64,000 nucleotides of DNA from Chryseobacterium glaciei (GCF_001648155.1 NZ_CP015199.1:4225001-4289000), one strand, 5' to 3'. Shown: positions 33,930 through 42,689, counted from the stretch's first letter. Notes: generated by a model not told the origin, from the sequence alone. Numbers and translations: made by a program.

Positions 33930-35318
33930 TTAAGATATCGCCATTTCTGCTCTCTTAGTTTTCACTTCTTTTACGACTAAATAAGTCAATATTCCGATTG
34001 CGCAAACCGCATAAGCTGTTAAAATTCCCAAGCTTAAATTCCCAACCGCCCATTTTGATGGGAAGATTTGGCTCATTAAACTCATAAATGATAAACCTAT
34101 TCCTGCGCCCAGAAAATAACTCGTGCTTGTTAAACTGGAAGCCACTCCATAATCTGAAGATTGTACATCTTGGATGCCTAAAATTGATAAACTTGTAAAG
34201 CAAAACGTCATTCCAACTCCTGAAATACACGCTGCGCCGATTAAAACACTTGTTAACGGATGACCAATATAAACGGATATAAATAAAGATAAGGCTCCTA
34301 TCAACATAAAACTCCATCCAAAAACTCCCATTTGAGAAGGATTCATTTTTTTTGAAATATGAGGCAGAACAAATTTAGAAATCAAAGCAGACATCAAACT
34401 AAACGGAACCAACATTAATCCCGCTGAAGCAGCGCTGTGATTCATATCTTTCTGCAGCATCAGAGAGATCAAGAATAAAAATGAAATAAAAAAAGCTCCC
34501 AAAGCAAAAAACGTAATATTCGAAATCACTAAAGATCTGTGTTTGAATAATTGCAGATCAATTAAAGGCTGTGCAACCGTTTTTAAACGATAAAATACAA
34601 CTCCCAAAATAGCAAATGAAATCGCTAAAGAACCAATAACCTGAATCGGCTGTTCTTTGATATGAAATAATTCGTGGGTTCCGTAAGTTAACGTTAACAG
34701 TCCCAAAACAAGGAGAATCCCAGATATGGCATCTGTTTTTTGAACGTTTGTATTCTTCTCATCCTTAGGTAGATATTGATACGAAAGAACAAGAGTCACC
34801 AAAAGAATCGGAACATTAATAAGGAAAACCCAATGCCAGCTCATATAAGTGCTGATGATACCTCCAATGGACAATCCACTACCCGATCCGATCGCGGCAA
34901 ATGAACTGAAAACGCCTAAAGCACGGTTTCTTTCCTGATTTTCTCTGAACGTGTTCGTGACAATTGACAAGGCTGAAGGCATGATAAATGCAGCTCCCAA
35001 TCCTTGCAAAGCACGGAATATGGCTAAAACCTGGAAATTGGTTGAAAGCCCAGCACCTAAAGACGTTAACATGAAAATCAATCCGCCAATAAGAAATATC
35101 TTTTTTCGTCCGATTTGATCGGATAATTTCCCGCCAATAATTAAAAATCCGCCAAAAAACAGAACATATAAAGTTTGTAACCACTGAACAGTATCCGCTC
35201 CAATACCGAATTGCTCCTGAATGGAAGGGATTGTAAGGTTAATGATAGCGATATCAAGGGCTTCCACAAAAGTTCCTATCGAAGCTAAAATTAATATCAG
35301 GTTTTTTCTTGTTGGCAT
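33930..35318 (-). CDS. DHA2-family MFS drug efflux transporter (EmrB/QacA-like)
   Basis: I choose the ATG at 35318 (MPTRKNLILILASIG) over an upstream TTG. About 462 residues and 14 helices. LDIAIINLTIPSIQEQFG (motif D1), GGKLSDQIGRKKIFLIG (motif A) and ALQGLGAAFIMPSALSI and GLSIGGIISTYMSWHWVFLIN (motif C) are the DHA2 signatures. It should export toxic organic compounds with protons across the inner membrane. It is divergent from an Lrp/AsnC gene, with phased GAACA boxes over the shared region, which suggests Lrp control. Confidence 0.93.
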   Translation of the reverse strand: MPTRKNLILILASIGTFVEALDIAIINLTIPSIQEQFGIGADTVQWLQTLYVLFFGGFLIIGGKLSDQIGRKKIFLIGGLIFMLTSLGAGLSTNFQVLAIFRALQGLGAAFIMPSALSIVTNTFRENQERNRALGVFSSFAAIGSGSGLSIGGIISTYMSWHWVFLINVPILLVTLVLSYQYLPKDEKNTNVQKTDAISGILLVLGLLTLTYGTHELFHIKEQPIQVIGSLAISFAILGVVFYRLKTVAQPLIDLQLFKHRSLVISNITFFALGAFFISFLFLISLMLQKDMNHSAASAGLMLVPFSLMSALISKFVLPHISKKMNPSQMGVFGWSFMLIGALSLFISVYIGHPLTSVLIGAACISGVGMTFCFTSLSILGIQDVQSSDYGVASSLTSTSYFLGAGIGLSFMSLMSQIFPSKWAVGNLSLGILTAYAVCAIGILTYLVVKEVKTKRAEMAIS

Positions 35319-35353
35319 AATCTTCAAAATTTCTGGCAAAATTACTATTATTA

Positions 35354-35464
35354 GAACATTTTTAAAAATTATGTACTAAATTTGGAACAAATATTCTTTT
35401 AATCGATTAATTAAGAACAAATGTTCTTTTAATTGAATTTTAAACCTTTAAAATAGAACAAATG
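35354..35464. promoter_or_regulatory. Four phased GAACA boxes between the MFS and Lrp genes
   Basis: GAACA starts at 35354, 35385, 35415 and 35456, at intervals of 31, 30 and 41 bp, near whole turns of DNA. The two central copies share GAACAAATnTTCTTTTAAT, and the second contains the palindrome AGAACA-AA-TGTTCT. TAAATTTG (35377-35384, plus) and CAAAATTA (35337-35344, a minus-strand TAATTTTG) are candidate -7 boxes of the two genes. The layout suits an octameric Lrp protein. Confidence 0.65.
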
Positions 35465-35932
35465 GCAACCGAAAATTATTCAGTCGACGAAAAAGACCTT
35501 TCTATACTACGTTTATTGCAGAAGGATGCGAAATTAAGCATCAGAGATATTTCGGCAAGAATTAACCTGAGTCCTACTCCAACGCATGAACGCATCAAAC
35601 GTATGGAAAAGTTGGAAATCATTAAAGAATACACCGCAATTGTTGACCGTAAGAAAGTGAATAAAGGCATGATGGTCGTTTGCATGATTGCTCTAAATGC
35701 CCATAACAAAAGTGTTGCAACGAAATTCATAGAACAGGTAAGCAAACTTAAAGAAGTCGTTGAATTCTATAACATCAGTGGTGAGTTTGATTTTATGTTG
35801 AAAATTTTAGCACCAAATATGGATGAATTTCATGAATTTTTTGTGAATCAGCTTTCAGAGATTGAGGGAATCGGGCAAACCAAAAGTATTTTTGTAATGA
35901 ACAGTATCAAAGAAAGTTCTCAAATACTTTAA
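35462..35932 (+). CDS. Lrp/AsnC-family transcriptional regulator
   Basis: 156 residues. N-terminal helix-turn-helix (SILRLLQKDAKLSIRDISAR, INLSPTPTHERIKRME) and C-terminal RAM domain (NKGMMVVCMIALNAHNKSVA, VVEFYNISGEFDFMLKILAP). It binds an amino acid or related ligand and wraps DNA as an octamer. Divergent from the DHA2 transporter, its probable target. The last GAACA box overlaps its own start codon, suggesting autoregulation. Confidence 0.95.
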   Translation: MATENYSVDEKDLSILRLLQKDAKLSIRDISARINLSPTPTHERIKRMEKLEIIKEYTAIVDRKKVNKGMMVVCMIALNAHNKSVATKFIEQVSKLKEVVEFYNISGEFDFMLKILAPNMDEFHEFFVNQLSEIEGIGQTKSIFVMNSIKESSQIL

Positions 35933-36145
35933 TTTTTTTTGCAATAAACAATAGTTCCTATATCAAGTGATTTATGAATTTTGATTAATTTTAATAATCT
36001 GATTGACTGTTATTTATGAATTAATTTTTATAATACATGCTATTTGAATTAAGAAAATAATGTAAATATTTTAATCTATTTCGCTAGATAAAATAAATAT
36101 TTCAATCAATTATGTAAATTTTATATGAAACCTAATATAATTTCC

Positions 36146-36222
36146 TATATTTGCGGATCGAAATAATTTTTTTTCATCATTTGTGTTTTTTTAGACCTCC
36201 TTTTTGGAGGTCTTTTTTTTAT
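36146..36222 (+). ncRNA. Candidate short RNA with own promoter box and terminator
   Basis: TATATTTG (36146-36153) is a full -7 box and is followed about 40 bp later by a perfect terminator (AGACCTCC at 36193-36200, GGAGGTCT at 36206-36213, then T9). The region lies 210 bp after the Lrp stop and 150 bp before the lectin start and contains no reading frame. It would give a transcript of about 60 nt. The hairpin could instead end a long 3' tail of lrp. The rest of 35933-36369 shows nothing else. Confidence 0.4.
36193..36222 (+). terminator. Intrinsic terminator in the lrp-lectin gap
   Basis: A perfect 8-bp GC-containing stem (AGACCTCC/GGAGGTCT), 5-T loop, then a run of T. A strong terminator by any criterion. 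Confidence 0.9.
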
Positions 36223-36369
36223 TTTAGATTTAAATATAAACTATTAGTATTTAGTACATTATGATCTGCGTATAAATACTGAAAATAAAAAATAGTATTT
36301 TCTACGCTATATTATATCTCAATTAAGTGACAACTTTGTAATGGTTAAACAACTTAAAAACATTACACC

Positions 36370-36714
36370 ATGTCAAATTTCAAAATTAACATCATTGCCG
36401 GACCACTTTGGAGCAATGACGAAGCACAAAAATTAGGAGGTCGTATCGCAGCGGCACATTTAGGAAAGTTTACCGGACAATGGAGCACCATTGTTGAGGG
36501 AGAAATGAGTGTTATCGAAGTTGAGCTGAATACTCAGCCAACGGGAGATAGCGAGTATACATTAGACGTTCTTGCTGGTCCTATCTGGAGTATCGAGGAT
36601 GCTAAAGAAGTTTGTCCTGCAATATGTGCGTCTTACGGAGGTACGTGGAACGGACAATGGACTACAGTCGTAGAAGGCAAAATGAGCGTTTGCGGTTGCG
36701 TGTTCAAATTCTAG
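36370..36714 (+). CDS. MVL-type mannan-binding lectin (two tandem repeats)
   Basis: 114 residues built of two homologous repeats: residues 4-52 (INIIAGPLWSNDEAQKLGGR, GQWSTIVEGEMSV) and 62-112 (LDVLAGPIWSIEDAKEVCPA, GQWTTVVEGKMSV). The AGPLWS and GQWxTxV signatures are those of the Microcystis viridis lectin family, which binds the Man-GlcNAc core of high-mannose glycans. Four Cys occur only in repeat 2. No signal peptide, so cytosolic unless exported unconventionally. Single gene with its own terminator. Confidence 0.92.
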   Translation: MSNFKINIIAGPLWSNDEAQKLGGRIAAAHLGKFTGQWSTIVEGEMSVIEVELNTQPTGDSEYTLDVLAGPIWSIEDAKEVCPAICASYGGTWNGQWTTVVEGKMSVCGCVFKF

Positions 36715-36732
36715 AATAATTAAAACTATTAT

Positions 36733-36763
36733 GAATCTCCGAGGTAACTTGGAGATTTTTTTT
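36733..36763 (+). terminator. Terminator of the lectin gene
   Basis: AATCTCC (36734-36740) pairs with GGAGATT (36751-36757), followed by T7. Confidence 0.85.
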
Positions 36764-36860
36764 GTTTTTAGGATATAATTTTTTGTCGTTTCAGATTAAA
36801 ATATTGGCAAACTTAAGCAAACTGACAGTATTAATTTTGCATCAAAATAATTCTGTTACC

Positions 36861-38066
36861 ATGACAAAGACTGAAAAAAGAAAAAATGCTTCATATATTT
36901 TATTGATCATTAATGTGTTGATAGTGATTTTAGTATCAAGCAACTTACGATCACCTATCATTTCTGTGGCTCCAGTGTTGAGCGATGTACGGGAAGCTTT
37001 TGGGTTGGATAATTTCCAAGTGAGTATGCTGACCTCTATTCCACTATTTATGTTTGCGACTTGTTCGGTTTTGGTGAGCCGATTTTCACATAAATTCAGT
37101 ATCAGTCGGTTTTTAATGTATTCATTAATTATTTTGAGCTTTGGTTTGTTTTTAAGAATTACAGGTTCTCTATGGATGCTGTTTTTAGGATCAATATTTA
37201 TAGGCTTAGGAATTTGTATAGGAAATGTAGTAACTCCGGGATATATTAAGAATAATTTTCCGAAGCAGATCGGTTTGATGACTGGAATTTTTGCAGTATC
37301 AATGAATCTTACGGCTGCCTTGGCTTCAGGTTTCAGTGTTAGAATCGGGGAATGGACAGGTTTTGGATGGCGCGGTTCACTCGGAATTTGGTTGGTGATT
37401 GCGGTGTTGGGACTTATAGTTTTAACTCTTGAAATTTTATTCAATAAAAAGAATGCAGAACAAACGAAAAACGCTTTAAGTGTTTCAGATTTTAATATGT
37501 TTAAATCTTCCCAAGCCTGGAGCATCAGTGCTTTTATGGGATTACAATCTTTATTTTATTATTGTCTGATGACATGGCTTCCATCGTTGCTGACCGATTT
37601 TAATATGCAGGCAGAAAGTACGGGCTGGGTTCTTTTTGTTATCCAGATCACCATGATTCCGGTTGCTTTTTGTTGTCCCATTATTGCAAGTAAAATGAAA
37701 GATCAGAGAATATTAATCGTTTTTATTTGTGTTTTAATGTTTGCTAGTACGATGATGTTTGTCTGGCTGCAATCTCAATGGATTTATGTAAATGCTGTCA
37801 TTATTGGGATTTCGAACGGATTGTCTTTTAGTTTATCTATTTTATTCTTTTCAACAAGAACAAAAAACAGCGCGAATGCGATCAAAATTTCAGGAATGGC
37901 TCAATCTATAGGATATCTGATTGCCGCATTTGGTCCGCCAGTTTTCGGAAAATTACATGATTGGGATGTTTCTTGGAAAAGTTCTTTTTACTTTTTAAGT
38001 GTTGCGGTGATTCTGATGTTCTATTTTGGAATGAAGGCTGCGAAAAATAAAAGTGTTGAGGATTAA
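36861..38066 (+). CDS. MFS transporter, CynX/NimT-like
   Basis: I start at the ATG at 36861 (MTKTEKRKNASYILL); the frame is open further upstream, through the lectin terminator, but has no family support. About 401 residues, 12 helices. SSNLRSPIISVAPVLSDVRE at the start is the hallmark of the CynX/NimT group (cyanate and nitroimidazole transporters). SIFIGLGICIGNVVTPGYIK, then FPKQIGLMTGIFAVSMNL, also match. An inner-membrane exporter or importer of a small organic compound. Substrate unknown. Confidence 0.9.
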   Translation: MTKTEKRKNASYILLIINVLIVILVSSNLRSPIISVAPVLSDVREAFGLDNFQVSMLTSIPLFMFATCSVLVSRFSHKFSISRFLMYSLIILSFGLFLRITGSLWMLFLGSIFIGLGICIGNVVTPGYIKNNFPKQIGLMTGIFAVSMNLTAALASGFSVRIGEWTGFGWRGSLGIWLVIAVLGLIVLTLEILFNKKNAEQTKNALSVSDFNMFKSSQAWSISAFMGLQSLFYYCLMTWLPSLLTDFNMQAESTGWVLFVIQITMIPVAFCCPIIASKMKDQRILIVFICVLMFASTMMFVWLQSQWIYVNAVIIGISNGLSFSLSILFFSTRTKNSANAIKISGMAQSIGYLIAAFGPPVFGKLHDWDVSWKSSFYFLSVAVILMFYFGMKAAKNKSVED

Positions 38067-38120
38067 TTTGAATAAAATTACCCATAAAAGATCAACGGAT
38101 GATAGTAATAAAATTAATTT

Positions 38121-38272
38121 TAAACGCAAAGTTTTAATATAAACATATTATTTTTAGTGAGCAAAGAGATGTGACAGAGTCGCTGATGAAGGTAGCTTCT
38201 TAAGAATCAATTATATTGATTCAATTCTTTGCTCTCTTTTAAATATATAAAATTCTAAAAATCTTTGCGTTA
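38121..38272. repeat. AAACGCAAAG fold-back repeat with nested arms
   Basis: Outer ends TAAACGCAAAG (38121-38131) and CTTTGCGTTA (38263-38272) are inverted. Inside, GAGCAAAG (38159-38166) pairs with CTTTGCTC (38227-38234), and AGAATCAAT with ATTGATTC. It fills the convergent gap between MFS and esterase genes. Related in style to the 21702 and 41203 elements, but not clearly the same family. Confidence 0.6.
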
Positions 38273-38313
38273 AAAAACATTTAATTTATTCTTGAATTTC
38301 TAGATTCACAATT

Positions 38314-39129
38314 CTATTTATTATCAAAATATCTATTAAATAAAGAAAGTTGATTAGATAAAGATTGACTCCAATAATTGGCATTATGGTCACCAATAGA
38401 TTCTATATAAAGATGTTGGATTTTTTGATCAGTTAATTTTTCATGAAATTTTCTGTTTTGCATGATCATTTGTTGATCGTCGGTTCCGCAATCAAAAATA
38501 TAGTTTTGTTGTGCGGTTTTCATAAGCTCTACTTTATTATCTGTTAAATATTTTGGATCTAATGATTCTAAAGAACCTAATACTTTATCAACCTGATAAT
38601 GTTTATATCCTTCCCCAAAAGATGTAAAATCTAATGCGCCGCAAGAACTTCCTACAACTCCGAAAGTATTATGATAAGTTACTCCGATATTCACAGCGCC
38701 ATAGCCACCCATACTCCATCCCAGGATTCCTCGGGATTGTTTTTCTTTTTTGGTAGGATAATTCTTGTCGATAAAATCTACCAATTCTTTACCAATAAAA
38801 GTTTGATATTGAGAGTCTTTAAGAACCGGACTGTCTACATACCAGCTATTATAATTTCCATCAGGCAAAATATAGATCGTATTGTATTCCTGTGCTTTTT
38901 TGCTTAAACCCGGAAGGTCTTCTTTCACAGTTCTGTCGGGATTTCCACTATAACCGTGAAGGATATATACCGTTTTATAATTTGTAGCCGGTTTTAGATC
39001 GGGAGTGATGATGATTGCCTTAATATTTTTATTCATTGCGGGACTAAAAACCTCTTTATGAGTAATTTTTTGAGCAGATATTTCAGCAAAACTAATTGTT
39101 GTGCATAAAATGATTATTAACTTTTTCAT
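38314..39129 (-). CDS. Secreted esterase of the alpha/beta hydrolase fold (esterase D-like)
   Basis: 271 residues with a signal peptide (IIILCTTISFAEISAQ). YKTVYILHGYSGNPDR carries the oxyanion region and RGILGWSMGGYGAVNIGV the nucleophile Ser in GWSMGG. FDCGTDDQ and IESIGDHNANYW are the likely Asp and His regions. This is the putative esterase (PF00756) group of feruloyl and trehalose-mycolyl-like enzymes. Probably a periplasmic or outer-membrane carboxylesterase. Single gene. Confidence 0.9.
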   Translation of the reverse strand: MKKLIIILCTTISFAEISAQKITHKEVFSPAMNKNIKAIIITPDLKPATNYKTVYILHGYSGNPDRTVKEDLPGLSKKAQEYNTIYILPDGNYNSWYVDSPVLKDSQYQTFIGKELVDFIDKNYPTKKEKQSRGILGWSMGGYGAVNIGVTYHNTFGVVGSSCGALDFTSFGEGYKHYQVDKVLGSLESLDPKYLTDNKVELMKTAQQNYIFDCGTDDQQMIMQNRKFHEKLTDQKIQHLYIESIGDHNANYWSQSLSNQLSLFNRYFDNK

Positions 39130-39219
39130 GTGGTAAAAATGTTTAATTAGTGATTAATATTACACTGCAAAATTGCAAGAGATAAAACAGAAAAGCATCA
39201 ACATATGTTGACGCTTCTT

Positions 39220-39789
39220 TTATTTTAATTCTTTTCTTATTCTGCTCAGTTGAGTGGGTGTAACTCCCAGATAAGAAGCAATATGATGCTGTTTCAGCCG
39301 ATTGTACAAAGATTTATTCTTCAATAAAGACAAATAACGCTGCTTTGCGGTTTCGTATTTTAAAGATATTTCCAGCGGTTCTTTTTTTACGACCCAGTTT
39401 TTCTCAAGATAATGCATATGGAATAATGCAAGATCGTGATGTTTATTTAATAATTTTCTATACTCTTTTGCTGAATATTTTATAACCTTACAGTCTTCTA
39501 ATGCAATGATATTAAAATCACTAGGTTCATTTTTTATGATCGCGGAAGTGGAGGCAACAAAGCTATTTTCCTCAAAAAATATCTTATAAACAGAATCTCC
39601 GTTTTCATTGTTTGTGTAATATCCTATCAATCCTTTTTGTAAGAAATAATAGTATTGAGCCATCATTCCCGATTCCAAGATCAATTCGTTTTTATGATAG
39701 ATCTCTTCAGTGCAAATCTTTGATAAATCTGTAATTGTTTCCTGTGATATTGGATGATAAAGGTTAATATGTTCTAAGAATTCTTTCAA
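39220..39789 (-). CDS. Crp/Fnr-family regulator (Bacteroidota type)
   Basis: 189 residues. The cyclic-nucleotide-binding beta roll includes NELILESGMMAQYYYFLQKG, IGYYTNNENGDSVYKIFFEE and FVASTSAIIKNEPSD. The C-terminal helix-turn-helix is HHIASYLGVTPTQLSRIRKE. The typical arginine that binds cAMP phosphate is not obvious, as in most Bacteroidota members. Next to a sugar O-acetyltransferase gene 22 bp upstream on the same strand, so the two may be co-transcribed. Confidence 0.92.
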   Translation of the reverse strand: MKEFLEHINLYHPISQETITDLSKICTEEIYHKNELILESGMMAQYYYFLQKGLIGYYTNNENGDSVYKIFFEENSFVASTSAIIKNEPSDFNIIALEDCKVIKYSAKEYRKLLNKHHDLALFHMHYLEKNWVVKKEPLEISLKYETAKQRYLSLLKNKSLYNRLKQHHIASYLGVTPTQLSRIRKELK

Positions 39790-39811
39790 TGTAATTGACT
39801 TAAATTAATAA

Positions 39812-40378
39812 TTAATCATTTTCCGTGATCTCTCTTAAAACTTTACAAGGATTTCCGAAAGCAATCACATTATCCGGAATGTCTTTGGTAACAACACTTC
39901 CAGCGCCAATAATAGAGTTATTTCCAATAGAAACTCCGGGTAAAACGACTACATTTCCGCCAAACCAAACGTTATCGCCAACAGAAATTGGATGAGCATA
40001 TTCCAAGCCTTCGTTTCTTTGAATAGCATTAATGGGATGTCCTGCGGTGTAAAAACTACAGTTCGGACCAACGAAAACATTATCTCCAAAACTAACTTTA
40101 GCGCAATCGAGAATCACAAGATTATGATTGGCATAAAAATTCTCTCCAAGCTCAATATTATAGCCGTAATCGCACCAAAATGGCTGTTCAATTAAAAACT
40201 GCTCTTTTGAATGTTTGATAATTTGTTTTATCAACTCGTTTCTCTTTTCTGTATCAGAGTTTTTGGTTTGATTGTATTCGTGGCACAAATCTTTGCATTT
40301 CACTCGTTCATCAATTAATTCCTGATCATAATTGGCATTATATAAAAGTCCTTGTGCACATTTTTCTTTTTCTGTCAT
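39812..40378 (-). CDS. Maltose/galactoside-type O-acetyltransferase
   Basis: 188 residues of the left-handed beta-helix family. N-terminal Maa domain (MTEKEKCAQGLLYNANYDQE), hexapeptide repeats (ISVGDNVWFGGNVVVLPGVS, IGNNSIIGAGSVVTKDIPDN) and the catalytic His in FYTAGHPI. It transfers acetyl from acetyl-CoA to a sugar hydroxyl, in the cytosol as a trimer. It starts 9 bp after the DUF421 gene on the same strand and is followed by a Crp gene. Confidence 0.94.
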   Translation of the reverse strand: MTEKEKCAQGLLYNANYDQELIDERVKCKDLCHEYNQTKNSDTEKRNELIKQIIKHSKEQFLIEQPFWCDYGYNIELGENFYANHNLVILDCAKVSFGDNVFVGPNCSFYTAGHPINAIQRNEGLEYAHPISVGDNVWFGGNVVVLPGVSIGNNSIIGAGSVVTKDIPDNVIAFGNPCKVLREITEND

Positions 40379-40387
40379 ATTCTTTAT

Positions 40388-41095
40388 TTAGGTAACTCTT
40401 TTTTTATTGCTTGCGGGGATCCACTCATTTTTTTTGCATTTTGAGCATTTGCGGGTGTCTCCGGGAGTTTTGATTTCTGTATGTCCGCAGAAAGTACAAG
40501 CGTAATAATCGTCTTTTTCTATCTTTTTTAAAGGCTTTTCTAAAGAATTCGGCATGATTGGTAGGCCAAATTTTACATCTTTATCTTCATAAAAGAAAAC
40601 ACTGATCTCTCCAGAAATTTCTTCGATCGCAGTTTCAACCTGACCTAATTGCGAAACACCTCTCAATCGTAATTCAGCAAAAAATTCATCACTTCCTAGA
40701 TTTTCCTTTTTAAAATTATCTATTGCAAATTCGCCATTTTCAATTAAACAAATGGATTTTCCTTCAAGCAATTGTTCAAAGCCTTTATATTTTCCGATAA
40801 AATGGGTGATAATACTGTAAAGTAAAATAATAACAAAAAAAACAATGATGGATGAAATAATTCCCACATCTTTATTAAACATTGGGTCTCCGGCCGCCGA
40901 ACCTAACCCGATAATCACCACAAGTTCAAATAACGAAAGTTGCTTCACTCCCCTTTTTCCTAAGATTCGTAATCCGATAATGATGGTTAAAAACATGATT
41001 GCTGTACGCAATATGATTTCTAGAATGAATGACCATTCTTCATGACCCATTAATAATTCTTTCCAGTTAAGATTTAATAAAAATGTCGATAACAT
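40388..41095 (-). CDS. DUF421 (YetF-like) membrane protein with C-terminal zinc ribbon
   Basis: 235 residues. Three N-terminal membrane helices (FILEIILRTAIMFLTIIIGL, FELVVIIGLGSAAGDPM, IISSIIVFFVIILLYSIITH), then the YetF domain with FEQLLEGKSICLIENGEF and DEFFAELRLRGVSQLGQVE. An unusual tail reads YYACTFCGHTEIKTPGDTRK followed by CSKCKKNEW: two CxxC pairs that should bind zinc. Role of DUF421 proteins is unclear. First gene of a likely unit with the acetyltransferase and Crp genes. Confidence 0.9.
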   Translation of the reverse strand: MLSTFLLNLNWKELLMGHEEWSFILEIILRTAIMFLTIIIGLRILGKRGVKQLSLFELVVIIGLGSAAGDPMFNKDVGIISSIIVFFVIILLYSIITHFIGKYKGFEQLLEGKSICLIENGEFAIDNFKKENLGSDEFFAELRLRGVSQLGQVETAIEEISGEISVFFYEDKDVKFGLPIMPNSLEKPLKKIEKDDYYACTFCGHTEIKTPGDTRKCSKCKKNEWIPASNKKRVT

Positions 41096-41202
41096 AGAAA
41101 ATTATTTATAGTGACGAGTTCAAAAAATACGCCAATCAATCATAGAATTTGTTTTAAACAATATAAAAAAGTTTCGAGGAAAATGGGGAAGAGAATATTT
41201 TT

Positions 41203-41358
41203 GTTAGATAATCGCAAAGGTGTAAAGATTCTCACTTTATAATCTTTTAATTTCCATTAAGTTCGTGATTTATGCATAATCAATTTTATCATAGATAAAA
41301 TCCTTGCGCTTTAAAAACAATATTCTTAATTAAAATTGCGTCTTTGCGATTTTCCAAC
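41203..41358. repeat. GTTGGAAAATCGCAAAG fold-back element, copy 2
   Basis: Left end GTTAGATAATCGCAAAGG (from 41203) and right end CTTTGCGATTTTCCAAC (to 41358) are inverted. The interior TTTTATCATAGATAAAATCC followed by TTGCGC matches the copy at 21702-21876. It occupies most of the 279-bp gap between DUF421 and bioA; nothing else is seen there. Confidence 0.75.
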
Positions 41359-41374
41359 TATAAAAAGTAAAATT

Positions 41375-42685
41375 TTAAACAAATTTTTGATTAAAACTTG
41401 CATTTGTTTCTTCTTCAATTTTAAATCTATCCAAAACCTCCAGAATATTTTTATAGATAAAATTCAATTCCTCTGAAGTAATGCAGTAAGGCGGAACCAA
41501 ATACATCACATTTCCCAAAGGTCGCATGATAATTCCTCTCGACAGAAATTCATCATACAACATCTTTCCTATTTCATTAAAATAAGAAGTTCCTTGATCA
41601 TTTTTAAACTCCCAAGCCAAAATTGTTCCTGTCTGACGAACATTTTCAACATTCGAATGTTGCTTTAAAATAGCTGAAAACTGAAAATGCTGTTCAGAAA
41701 TCCGCTGAATATTGTTTTGTGTTTCTTCATTTAATAACAATTCCATACTCGCCAAAGCGGCTGTACAAGACAACGGATTGGCGGTAAAAGAGTGCCCGTG
41801 AAACAAAGTTTTATATTTATCATCTGACAAAAAAGCATTGTAAATTTCATTGGAGCAGGTGGTGATTCCCATCGGTAAAGTTCCGCCCGTCAATCCTTTA
41901 GAAAAGCACATAATATCAGGATTTTCTGAAAGATGATTGGCTGCAAACAGTTTCCCTGTTCGTCCAAAACCAGTAAAGACTTCATCCTGAACCATTAAAA
42001 TTTCTTGTTCTCTGCAAAATTTCATTAATTCATCCAAATTTTGAGCTTCATACATCAACATTCCTGCAGCACCCTGAATTAAAGGCTCGTAGATAAAACA
42101 CGCTATTTCATCAGCACAATTTTTAATCTGATTTTTTATGCTTTCCAGATTTTCAGAAGTTGGAGTATCGATGAAAATAACTTCAAACAACATTTCTCCG
42201 AAAGGTTTTGTCCAGACACTTCTTCCGCTCACAGACATGGCGCCAAAAGTATCTCCGTGATAGGCATTTTTAAAAGCTAAAATTTTAGTCTTTTCTTTTC
42301 CTTTATTATAGCAAAACTGAATACACATTTTCAACGCTACTTCCACGGCTGTCGAACCATTGTCAGAATAAAAAACTTTCTGCTGATTATTCGGAAGCAA
42401 TTGCAATAGATTTTCGGAAAGTTGTATAGCCGGTTCATGCGTAAAACCGGCAAAAATAACTTGTTCTAATGTATTCAACTGCTCGGAAACACGTTGTGCA
42501 ATATAAGGATGCGCGTGCCCATGCAAAGTCACCCACCATGAAGAAACTGCATCAATATATTGCTTTCCCTCATTGTCATAAAGATGAACACCTTTTCCTC
42601 TAACGATGGGAATGGTGTCGTTGGCAGTTTTCATTTGGGTGTACGGATGCCAGTTGACGGCCTTGTCGCGTTCTTGTAAATTCAT
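41375..42685 (-). CDS. bioA: Adenosylmethionine-8-amino-7-oxononanoate aminotransferase BioA
   Basis: 436 residues. Class III aminotransferase: NWHPYTQMKT at the start, AVSSWWVTLHGHAHPYI, YSDNGSTAVEVALKMCIQF, AYHGDTFGAMSVSG, MVQDEVFTGFGRTGKLFA (PLP Asp region) and CFSKGLTGGTLPMG with the Schiff-base Lys. The WHPYTQMK and SWWVTLHGH motifs are diagnostic of BioA. It transfers an amino group from S-adenosylmethionine to KAPA, making DAPA. Last gene of the bio operon, separated from bioB by 108 bp of repeat. Confidence 0.97.
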   Translation of the reverse strand: MNLQERDKAVNWHPYTQMKTANDTIPIVRGKGVHLYDNEGKQYIDAVSSWWVTLHGHAHPYIAQRVSEQLNTLEQVIFAGFTHEPAIQLSENLLQLLPNNQQKVFYSDNGSTAVEVALKMCIQFCYNKGKEKTKILAFKNAYHGDTFGAMSVSGRSVWTKPFGEMLFEVIFIDTPTSENLESIKNQIKNCADEIACFIYEPLIQGAAGMLMYEAQNLDELMKFCREQEILMVQDEVFTGFGRTGKLFAANHLSENPDIMCFSKGLTGGTLPMGITTCSNEIYNAFLSDDKYKTLFHGHSFTANPLSCTAALASMELLLNEETQNNIQRISEQHFQFSAILKQHSNVENVRQTGTILAWEFKNDQGTSYFNEIGKMLYDEFLSRGIIMRPLGNVMYLVPPYCITSEELNFIYKNILEVLDRFKIEEETNASFNQKFV

Positions 42686-42689
42686 AAGT

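Noticed and set aside
33705..33980. 91-codon plus-strand frame between LOG and DHA2 genes
   Set aside because: It overlaps the 3' end of the transporter gene, has Lys/Phe-rich low-complexity composition and no family likeness. The region 33687-33929 holds a weak ACACAAAG direct repeat and nothing else.
36762..36860. N-terminal extension of the CynX-like transporter
   Set aside because: It runs through the lectin terminator and lacks family likeness; the ATG at 36861 precedes the conserved start.
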